A DNA stretch of 64,000 bases from DVEG01 sp964405435 (GTDB lineage: Bacteria > Cyanobacteriota > Cyanobacteriia > Cyanobacteriales > Oscillatoriaceae), in NCBI GenBank assembly GCA_964405435.1, contig CAYOOD010000012.1:1-64000 (forward strand), written 5' to 3'. The notes beneath the pieces were generated by a model. The model saw nothing but the letters and a program-made list of their open reading frames with translations, had not been told where the DNA came from and ran no database searches. Position numbers and translations under genes: made by a program. Positions 9,178-19,482 of the stretch are shown piece by piece. The stretch's first letter is position 1. The number at the start of each line of letters is the position of its first letter.

Positions 9178-9576
9178 TTACCGACAGCCATCAACCCGCC
9201 TTCTAATTGCCTGCCATTCTTCTATTAAATCCGTTTCGTAGGACTCGATTTTTCTCCCTTTCATCTCCGGATGCCTCTGATAAAAAAAGTAGTCAGTTAC
9301 CGCATCGCACTGCCGAATTTCCTGCCATTCTCGCGCTAAATTTCTTTCACCCGGCCTGATTTTTCTGCCGCGCAGTTCTGGATGCCTTTCGTAAAAAATG
9401 CGGTCAGCGATTTTATCGATTTGGGCGTCTATATACTCGCTATCTTCAATTTCAGGGTAAAGCTCCTGAGCCCTGACTCGACCCATTTCTGGATTGAAAG
9501 CGGGAATAACGAACGAGGCGATCGCCCCCGCCAGTCCGCAAAGAGCGATCGCTTGAATCCAGTTTTTCCTGTTCAT
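9178..9576 (-). CDS. Small exported protein with internal duplication
   Basis: 132 aa, function unknown. Residues 1-36 are a signal peptide or membrane anchor: a basic start (MNRKNW), a hydrophobic stretch (AIALCGLAGAIASFVIPAF) and a likely cleavage site after RAQ. The mature part consists of two similar copies of about 36 residues: DRIFYERHPELRGRKI...LAREWQEIRQ (near 56-90) and DYFFYQRHPEMKGRKI...LIEEWQAIRR (near 93-128). Each copy has the core FYxRHPExxGRKI and EWQxIR. Two cysteines (one between the copies, one near the end) could pair in the periplasm. Similar exported cyanobacterial proteins are known to me only as hypothetical. Confidence 0.75.
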   Translation of the reverse strand: MNRKNWIQAIALCGLAGAIASFVIPAFNPEMGRVRAQELYPEIEDSEYIDAQIDKIADRIFYERHPELRGRKIRPGERNLAREWQEIRQCDAVTDYFFYQRHPEMKGRKIESYETDLIEEWQAIRRRVDGCR

Positions 9577-9712
9577 ACAACTGCCTCCGTTTCTATTATT
9601 GGTCTAAATTCCCCAACTTTTTTCTATCCTTTTCCTCTGTTTATTCAGGGGTGAAGCGCCTTGATAACGCGATAGCAAATCGCCCCTTTCTTTACCCCTG
9701 ACAGCGAGTTTC

Positions 9713-10310
9713 TTATTGCGCCAGAGCGTCCAACCAGACTGCTACATCCCCTGCCTGTTGAAAATCCAACAGCGCCTCGCTCAAGTCCTCTAACTGAGGA
9801 GTCGATAATCCTTGCAGGCGCTCTTGCAACTGCGGGTCAACCGCACCAAACCGCCGCGCCAACTGCCGCAAAATCAGCGCTAGAGCCTCCTGTTTGACTC
9901 CTTGTGCTACTCCTTGTTCTACTCCCTTTCGGAGGATTCTCTGATAAATGACAGATTCCTGCATCATTTCCTCTGTGAAGAGTTGGTTAATCAAGTTTTC
10001 ATCAAACCGCAAGCCCGCAAGCACCTCGATACAAGCGGCTAGGTTCCGCCGTTGCCCCTGTTCTGCGATCGCCTCTACTCGGGCAGCGACTTGCTCTAAC
10101 AACGAGTTCTGAAGCAGTCTGCTTTAAAAAAATGACCACTTGCTCGATAGGACACTCATACCGATCGTAGAGTCTCACCCAGTATTTCAGCATTCGGAAC
10201 GGTAGGGGGGGTTCAGATGCGGGCAGGGTTTGAAATTCCAGGTGCAGGATTTGGTCATCTGCTTGCAGCAAGATGAGAGAATCGGCGCGAATCGGTTCGG
10301 CGCTGAGCTC
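9713..10310 (-). pseudogene. Decayed Rpn-family / DUF4351 nuclease gene
   Basis: Two fragments in different frames together resemble one cyanobacterial Rpn-type (recombination-promoting nuclease, PD-(D/E)XK) protein. The upstream fragment (about 10310-10125) reads ELSAEPIRADSLILLQ...LEFQTLP...FRMLKYWVRLYDRY, the nuclease core. The downstream fragment (10102-9713) carries LLEQVAARVEAI, a coiled linker and a C-terminal DUF4351 (LILRQLARRFGAVDPQLQ...LEDLSEALLDF). The middle, about 40 residues expected between them, is missing near 10105-10130, and the 5' end is cut as well. A related C-terminal fragment lies at 48838-49149. Judged non-functional, though the downstream 129-codon frame could still be translated. 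Confidence 0.75.
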
Positions 10311-10367
10311 TGTACATCCTATTTCAATTTTAGGAGGGCGCGACGGCGCGCCCGACCCATTGCCCGA

Positions 10368-11765
10368 TTAACCCGCCTCGCCGCCGACAACGACATTGCG
10401 AATTCGCAAACTCGGGCCGCCGCAACCTACGGGCAAGCCGCTTTGACCGCCTTTGCCGCAACCGCCGGACTCGTCCCAGTAGAAATCATCCCCGATCGCC
10501 TCAATATCCGCCAAAGTAGAAAACACATTTCCCGATAGCGTCACGTCGCGCACCGGTTCGGCTAGCTGTCCGTTGCGAATCATCCACGCTTCCCCGGCGC
10601 TGAAGGTAAACATTTCTCCATTCGTCATGCCTCCGAGCCAGTTGCGAGCGTAAACCCCCTCTTTGATGCCGGCAAACAAATCTTGTACGGGAGTGTCGCC
10701 CCGTTCTATCCAAGTATTCGTCATCCGCACAATCGGCGAATAGTGGTAATTCAAACAGCGAGCGTTGCCGGTCGGCGCTTCTCCCAGCTTTCCAGCGGTT
10801 TCGCGGGAGTGGAGGCGTCCGACTAATACCCCATCTTTAATTAATTGCGTCGTGGTTGCTGGGGTGCCTTCGTCGTCGTAGAAATAGCTGCCGCGATGCC
10901 CTTCCGGCGCGGCTCCGTCGAAAATCTGCAGCTCTTTTGGCCCAAATCGCCGCCCGAGGGTCATTACTTCCAGCAGGTCCGGGTTTTCATACGCCATATC
11001 GGCTTCGGAGAGGTGCCCGAAGGCTTCGTGGACGAATAAGCCGCTGAGAATGGGGTCGATGACGACCGTGTAGGTGTTGCCTTTGACTGGCGGCAGGGAT
11101 AAAGCCTCTACGGCTCGCTGCGCTGCACCGCGCACTTGTTCGTCGAGAGTGGTTAAATCTTCGTAGGCTTTGCGGGAACCGGTGGTTTCCCGCCCGGTTT
11201 GCACGGTTTCGCCGTTGCGCGCCGTGGCGGCAAAGCGCATTTCCATATCAACCCAGGATTGCTCGATCAGGGTGCCGTCGGAGGTGGCGAGAATCACGCG
11301 CTGGGCGCTGTCGCCGTAGCGCACTGAGGTGGTGGTAATTCGGGGATCGAGACTGCGGAGGATTTCGGTGTAGCGATCGCACAGTGCTTTTTTCTGGGCG
11401 AGGGAAATCTGCCTCGGATCGGTGCCGGTCAGCGGCAGGTTGCAGATGGCTTGCACCGAGGGCACCGGCGCGAGGATGGTTTCTTCTTCCCCGACTAATC
11501 TAGCTGCAGCGATCGCCTCTTCAATCCGTTCTGCCAGCGTCGAGAGCTGGTTGAAACTGGCAAAACCCCACCCGCCCTTGTAGCAAGCCCGGACTTGCCC
11601 GCCAATCGATACCCCTTCGCTGAGGGTTTCGATTTTGTCTTTGCGCAACAAAATATCCGTTCCTTCGGCTTGTTCCAGGCGAATGGCCAAATAATCGACG
11701 CGGTACGCAAAGCGCGCGATCGCCTCGGAGAGCAGATTTTTAGCGTCAGCCAGCAAGTGCGACAT
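10368..11765 (-). CDS. tldD: TldD-type metalloprotease
   Basis: 465 aa from the ATG at 11765. TldD/TldE (PmbA) proteases degrade unfolded peptides and mature some ribosomally made peptides. The zinc motif HEAFGH is present near residue 245, and the C-terminal barrel ends in the family-typical glycine-rich GGCGKGGQSGLPVGCGGP. The open frame extends 44 codons upstream through repeat-like DNA (GGGCATGGGG...), so the start MSHLLADAKNLL fits the family better than the longer form. The partner (pmbA/tldE) is not adjacent in this window. It is divergent from the sensor kinase downstream on the other strand. Confidence 0.92.
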   Translation of the reverse strand: MSHLLADAKNLLSEAIARFAYRVDYLAIRLEQAEGTDILLRKDKIETLSEGVSIGGQVRACYKGGWGFASFNQLSTLAERIEEAIAAARLVGEEETILAPVPSVQAICNLPLTGTDPRQISLAQKKALCDRYTEILRSLDPRITTTSVRYGDSAQRVILATSDGTLIEQSWVDMEMRFAATARNGETVQTGRETTGSRKAYEDLTTLDEQVRGAAQRAVEALSLPPVKGNTYTVVIDPILSGLFVHEAFGHLSEADMAYENPDLLEVMTLGRRFGPKELQIFDGAAPEGHRGSYFYDDEGTPATTTQLIKDGVLVGRLHSRETAGKLGEAPTGNARCLNYHYSPIVRMTNTWIERGDTPVQDLFAGIKEGVYARNWLGGMTNGEMFTFSAGEAWMIRNGQLAEPVRDVTLSGNVFSTLADIEAIGDDFYWDESGGCGKGGQSGLPVGCGGPSLRIRNVVVGGEAG

Positions 11766-12080
11766 AAAGTTCTGATATTGGATGAACTGACTCCATTTTG
11801 CAATACTCTCGGGCGGGCATGGGGAATGGGGCATCGGGCAAAAGGGCATCGGGCATGGGTAATAAATAAAATTTCTCCCGCTCCCCCCCTCTCCCACTCT
11901 CCCATCGGAGATTGCGACTCCTTGGTTCGGTTGTGCGGCTCCTCAAAGCTGGAAAATGTGGGTACTCTGATAGAGAAAGGTTTCAAACTCTGCCGTTTAC
12001 ATACACTTTCATCAATGGTTTCACGGGTTGCTAGAAGGTTGGGAGCGGCTTCGCTCGAACTGTCAAGGGGGTGTGTGACT

Positions 12081-13817
12081 GTGCCGAAATGGTTCTTGCC
12101 GACACTCAGCGAGGTTTTAGCCGTTGCAGGGTTGGAGAAAGCTGGTTTAGAAGCAACGCTGACGGGTGGCAATCTGGAAAATAGCGATTCTGACAGAGGC
12201 GATTCCCTCCGGGATAGCTCTGCTTTACGCCCAGACGCCTCGCGGGTTCTGGCATCGCGCCTGAAGGCTGAGCGGTTGTGGCGCGGAGCGATCGCTGCCC
12301 TGTCTTCCCTCCTGCACCCGGGCGCGGCGGAACGCGCTCCTGCACTCAAGGGCCTAGTCTTGTGCGGGCCAGACCCCATTTTCAGCGACCCGGCCATCTC
12401 GGCCAATTATTCGACGTGGACATTTACCGCCACCGACGCGAAAGCGCCCCTTCCCCTACTGCCTCCGTCGGCTTGGTTGCCGTCTCAACGCCTGCCCCAC
12501 GGTGTTGAACCTTCCGATCTTGCCCCGCAGGCTGTTAAATTACTTTCCAGCGACCCCTTGACAAATGAGAAATTTTGTGCAGTCCTGACGGCAGAGTTCA
12601 GTCTGGCGATGGTACTCGGAGAAAACGCCAGTGGAGAGGCGGCGTTTGAGTATAGCTTCGAGCCGGAAGCGGTGGAGATGGTTTGGAGATCGCTGCGCCC
12701 GCGCGCCGTACTCGCAGACAGTGGCGATCGGGCGCGTCAGTTAGATGCGCTGATCGAGCAATTTGCACCCGTTGCGCCCAGTTACAAAACCGTGATGCTC
12801 TTCGGGCAGTTGCTTGTCAAAAATATGCCGGATTCGGTAGAAGTAGAGCGCGCGATCGCGCCTTTGCACGCGCTACCGGCGGCGGAGTCAGCCAGTGGAG
12901 CCAGCAGGCGATCGCAAAGCAATGGCAGCAGCGGGCGATCGCGCCACTTGGCGAATAACGCAGAAAAATTACACGGGTATGGGAAATCCAATCTCAATAA
13001 AGAGGTGCTTGCCGAACGGATCGAGCAACTGAATGCGGATAAAAATCGGGGGAAAGAGTCAGCACAGCTTCGAGATGTAGAATTGCTGCAAGCGATCGCC
13101 CACGAAGTCCGCACCCCCCTCACCACCATTCGCACTCTCACCCGCCTTTTGATCAAGCGCGCCAGCGATCCGGACATGCTCAAGCGCTTAGAAACCATCG
13201 ATCGCGAGTGTACCGAACAAATCGATCGGTTTAGCTTGATTTTCCGAGCCGTAGAAATGGAAACCTCAGAAACCGGGCGCGCGCCCGTTCACCTGACATC
13301 CACCCCCCTCGCCCAACTATTCAACAGTTGCATTCCCCGCTGGCAAAAACAAGCCAGCCGGCGCAACCTCACCCTCGAAGTCGTACTGCCGCAGAAAATG
13401 CCGTCCGTGGTGAGCGATCCCACCATGCTCGATCAAGTCCTCACCGGCGCGATCGAAAACTTCACCGCCAGCCAGCCAGTCGGCGGGCACGTTCAAGTAG
13501 AAGTCATGCTAGCCGGTCACCAACTGAAAGTGCAGTTGCAATGCCAACTCGCCGACAGCAGCCGCGCCCATAGCGCCGATAATAAATGGCCCACTCTTAA
13601 ATCCCTCGGTCAATTGTTGATGTTCCAGCCCGAAACTGGCAACATCAGCCTCAACCTGAGCGTGACGAAAAACCTCTTCCAAGCCCTGGGCGGCAAACTG
13701 ATCGTGCGCCAGCGCCCCCAGCAAGGCGACGTACTGACGATTTATTTACCCTTGGAAACCGACAGCACGGATTTTTACCGCCCGAGCGGCGGTTCTGGTA
13801 ACATACACTTCATCTAA
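12081..13817 (+). CDS. Sensor histidine kinase with uncharacterised N-terminal domain
   Basis: 578 aa if it starts at GTG 12081 (VPKWFLPTLSEVL), about nine bases after AAGGGGG; ATG 12015 is another choice. Residues 1 to about 300 do not match a sensor domain I recognise and show no membrane segment. A dimerisation/phosphotransfer domain follows with the H-box IAHEVRTPLTT (His near residue 341), then a HATPase domain: N-box-like DQVLTGAIENF, a degenerate G-box region, and ending GGKLIVRQRPQQGDVLTIYLPL. The ATP-lid glycines are not obvious, so catalytic strength is uncertain. No response regulator is adjacent. A hairpin terminator follows at 13839. Confidence 0.85.
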   Translation: MPKWFLPTLSEVLAVAGLEKAGLEATLTGGNLENSDSDRGDSLRDSSALRPDASRVLASRLKAERLWRGAIAALSSLLHPGAAERAPALKGLVLCGPDPIFSDPAISANYSTWTFTATDAKAPLPLLPPSAWLPSQRLPHGVEPSDLAPQAVKLLSSDPLTNEKFCAVLTAEFSLAMVLGENASGEAAFEYSFEPEAVEMVWRSLRPRAVLADSGDRARQLDALIEQFAPVAPSYKTVMLFGQLLVKNMPDSVEVERAIAPLHALPAAESASGASRRSQSNGSSGRSRHLANNAEKLHGYGKSNLNKEVLAERIEQLNADKNRGKESAQLRDVELLQAIAHEVRTPLTTIRTLTRLLIKRASDPDMLKRLETIDRECTEQIDRFSLIFRAVEMETSETGRAPVHLTSTPLAQLFNSCIPRWQKQASRRNLTLEVVLPQKMPSVVSDPTMLDQVLTGAIENFTASQPVGGHVQVEVMLAGHQLKVQLQCQLADSSRAHSADNKWPTLKSLGQLLMFQPETGNISLNLSVTKNLFQALGGKLIVRQRPQQGDVLTIYLPLETDSTDFYRPSGGSGNIHFI

Positions 13818-13838
13818 ATTCTATCAGCCCTTTTTTGT

Positions 13839-13870
13839 AGGGACACAGTTTGCGCCGTGTCCCTTTTATT
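13839..13870 (+). terminator. Rho-independent terminator after the sensor kinase
   Basis: Stem AGGGACAC/GTGTCCCT (13839-13846 and 13857-13864) with a ten-base loop, followed by TTTATT. It lies 21 bases after the kinase stop codon. Confidence 0.65.
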
Positions 13871-13948
13871 AATTTGCGGCGTGCTGCGATCGCGGCTGAG
13901 GGCATCCTCCACTGTTAGAGCAATAGACAAAGCCGTTAGGACAGCTTA

Positions 13949-14002
13949 GGAGTGCGGGCGAGACGCCCGCTACACAAGTTGCGGGCGTCTCGCCCGCACT
14001 CC
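13949..14002. repeat. Perfect 22-base inverted repeat (GCGGGCGAGACGCCCGC family)
   Basis: Arms 13949-13970 and 13981-14002 are perfectly complementary over 22 bases around a ten-base loop. Each arm contains its own palindromic core GGGCGAGACGCCC-like. The convergent position between the sensor kinase and the SWIM gene suits a two-way transcription barrier or a REP-type element. Similar strings occur, as I recall, in many cyanobacterial genomes. Confidence 0.8.
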
Positions 14003-14029
14003 TTGAATTACCAAGAGCGATCGCTTGTT

Positions 14030-14845
14030 TCACTCCTCTCGATTCAGCGCCGCTAAAACTGCCTCCTGACTGATATTTTTGTAAACTGCATTCCAATATT
14101 TCATTACTGCCTGTGCTGTCGCCGCCGGTTCTACAGGAATCTGCCCCAAAACATCGAGAACTGTTTCGCTGCTGGGGGGCGGTGCAATCACCACGAGCGA
14201 CGGCTCTAACTGTTCGTGATATTCCCAGAAATGCTCCATTTTTAATGGGTATTTTTGCACGGCAGAAACGCTTTCTTTCTCTCCTGTTTCGGCGCTATTT
14301 TCTTCCGCATCGGTGCCGCGCAATTGTCGCAGTGCTGCGATAATTTGTTCTTTCGATCGCCCGCGCAGTTGAAAGAGCACGAACGGATCGTCGCTGAAGC
14401 GATCGCCTAACAGATAGTAAACTGCGCTGATATGTTTGCACGGATTGGCTTTATCGGGACAACTGCACTGTGACTTGACATCCGACAAGCTGAACGGAAA
14501 TAACCGCAATCCCGCCGCCGCAAACACATCTTCAATATTTGCCGGCATCTCTCCTGCTAGTAGCTTAGCAGAAAAAATCGCCCGCTGTGCCATATTTTGC
14601 ACCACATATTCCCAATCTTCATCGGTGAAAGTATCCATCCACAGCGAGACTTTATACGGTTTCGGATCGGTGCCTTGAACGCTCGCTTTCACCGTTTGTC
14701 CTTCAAAGTCGATATTCAGGACATTTCCTTCTCTGGCATACTTCCAGCCGCGCTCCAAACGCTTTTTAAAGCGATAGGAATTTATCAAATCTAGCCACTG
14801 TTCCGCCCACCACTGTCGGTCATCTTGTGCGTTGTAATTGGTCAT
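14030..14845 (-). CDS. SWIM zinc-finger protein
   Basis: 271 aa. The SWIM motif CxCx(n)CxH is visible near residues 145-158 as CSC-PDKANPCKH. SWIM domains bind zinc and mediate DNA or protein contacts. The protein has no membrane segment. Downstream on the same strand, after 225 bases of repeats, the order is reversed: the SNF2 helicase gene lies upstream in transcription (18416-15071), so SNF2 is transcribed first and SWIM second. SWIM proteins encoded beside SWI2/SNF2 helicases are a recurrent bacterial arrangement, and a physical partnership is a reasonable inference. C-terminal residues 190-271 show no known domain. Confidence 0.88.
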   Translation of the reverse strand: MTNYNAQDDRQWWAEQWLDLINSYRFKKRLERGWKYAREGNVLNIDFEGQTVKASVQGTDPKPYKVSLWMDTFTDEDWEYVVQNMAQRAIFSAKLLAGEMPANIEDVFAAAGLRLFPFSLSDVKSQCSCPDKANPCKHISAVYYLLGDRFSDDPFVLFQLRGRSKEQIIAALRQLRGTDAEENSAETGEKESVSAVQKYPLKMEHFWEYHEQLEPSLVVIAPPPSSETVLDVLGQIPVEPAATAQAVMKYWNAVYKNISQEAVLAALNREE

Positions 14846-14860
14846 TTTTCCTTCTCTTAT

Positions 14861-14951
14861 AGTGCTGAGTGCTCGATGCCTCGGCTGAGTGCTGAGTGCT
14901 CGATGCCTCGGCTGAGTGCTCGATGCCTCGGCTGAGTGCTGAGTGCTGAGT
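14861..14951. repeat. Heptamer array with a 13-base interspersed unit
   Basis: TGAGTGC heptamers alternate with the unit TCGATGCCTCGGC, which appears three times in this stretch. The same 13-base unit recurs once at about 25120 and, inverted, at about 23120. The array lies between the SNF2 and SWIM genes. Confidence 0.85.
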
Positions 14952-15070
14952 AGAAGAAGAGTGAGAAAGTTTCTAGTTCTTTTACTCAGCCTGGGAACGA
15001 GAGTCAGCCTGCGCAGTCAAGCTTTGTGAGTGTTGCCCCACCCTTACGGGTGGAGTACGCTGTAGAATGC

Positions 15071-18416
<3,346 letters not shown>

Positions 18417-19010
18417 GTATTCTCTTCTCTCGCTTCGCTATTCTTTCCAATCCAACTATTTTTTTCTGCTGCCGCAACAGGCGGCAATGCCCTCTCACGT
18501 TTCTTTTTTAAAGAATGGAACCTGTTTTTTTATGGCATCCCATGCGCAAGCTTTCTCGACTGTTATTAACCATTTTATGGGGAGTTTTTCCATGCACCCT
18601 CTTGTCTATTTATGCAAGGCTTTTATTTTGAAGATATTTAAAAAAATAAGTATGAACTTGTATTTTAACCCTTTTCCAAAATGTCTTTTTTTAAGTTAAC
18701 AAAAATTTATATAAATTGGCGGATCTTTGAAAAAATTTAAAAAAATTAAAATCTGGACTGGATGGAGGGGGCTCAGGGAGGATGGAATTTTCAATTTAAA
18801 ATTCAAAATGTCTCCCAATTTTTTTCCCATTTAACTAGCGGAACGCGAACAAAATCTCAGTGTCAGTTATCTCGATACGCGGCTGCCTTTTGCCTGACAC
18901 GGGGGATCTGTAGGTTAACTGGCAAGGGAGCGATCGGGCGATCGCTCGGTTCCCGCTAAATTAGCAGCGGGGTAAATATCCCTACAAAAAACAGCCACAA
19001 GCCGGCCCAT
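18417..19010. other. AT-rich intergenic region
   Basis: About 590 bases upstream of the SNF2 gene. Between 18500 and 18830 the base composition is strikingly AT-rich with runs of A and T, unlike its neighbours. No gene, repeat or known RNA was recognised. Confidence 0.5.
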
Positions 19011-19014
19011 TAGG

Positions 19015-19020
19015 TATAAT
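19015..19020 (+). promoter_or_regulatory. Possible -10 element (TATAAT)
   Basis: A perfect TATAAT precedes the hairpin-rich segment and pnp. I see no good -35 hexamer 16-18 bases upstream, so the call rests on the -10 alone. Confidence 0.4.
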
Positions 19021-19026
19021 TATCTT

Positions 19027-19262
19027 GACTGTTACCTCGCGCATGGGGATGAAGTCAGGGAGGGGGAAACCCTGTCATAAGTGAGAAGGGGACTTGCACG
19101 CCCGTGCAACGCCTGTAAGGGAAAGACTGCGCCGCCCATCGGCGATGAAAGGCGAGTCAAAAGGTACTGACGGCAAGAGCGTACAGGCACAACCATAACC
19201 GCCTCGACAAGTTTCGGATGCCTGCCGTGCAAAGCCGAAATTGCCAAACGCTGTGGCCCTAT
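19027..19262 (+). other. Hairpin-dense segment of unknown nature upstream of pnp
   Basis: About 235 GC-rich bases start just after TATAAT. Visible hairpins include CAGGG/CCCTG (19056-19074), the perfect TTGCACG/CGTGCAA, CGCCG/CGGCG and GTAC...GTAC. The region is open in one minus-strand frame of 101 codons, but the product resembles nothing I know. It could be a leader or small RNA, or a remnant of a mobile element (end of a tnpB gene or of a group II intron). It does not match rnpB, tmRNA, SRP or 6S RNA as I know them. Confidence 0.35.
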
Positions 19263-19407
19263 TTGCCAATCTGAATTTATTCTACTACCGGGCGGGCAAT
19301 CTTCGTTCTTCTGGCAGTAGGGAAAATCGGGGTGCATCGGAGCGGAGCCTGCTGATACGAGGAAACGATCGGCAGGGTGAAATCTCAGGCGATCGAGAAG
19401 CGCTTAC

Positions 19408-19440
19408 GGCAACAGCACTGTATTCAGTGCTACGATTGCC
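19408..19440 (+). promoter_or_regulatory. pnp: Leader hairpin upstream of pnp
   Basis: Stem GGCAA...TTGCC enclosing AGCACTG/CAGTGCT with a TATT loop, 43 bases before the pnp start. In Escherichia coli, pnp is autoregulated through an RNase III-cleaved leader stem; a similar role here is only a possibility. Confidence 0.5.
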
Positions 19441-19482
19441 ACAGGAAAGAAAAGTGAGTAAAAAGAAGGAAAACTGTATTGC

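Noticed and set aside
11595..12014. Upstream start for the sensor kinase
   Set aside because: It would overlap tldD on the other strand and repeat-like DNA; the family-like sequence starts near VPKWFLPTL.
19027..19262. Group II intron or tnpB remnant as a firm call
   Set aside because: Some strings are suggestive, but neither the intron catalytic core nor TnpB motifs are visible, so the nature is left open.
19032..19337. 101-codon minus-strand open frame in the hairpin-rich segment
   Set aside because: No similarity to known proteins; it spans stable hairpins and lacks a clear ribosome binding site.
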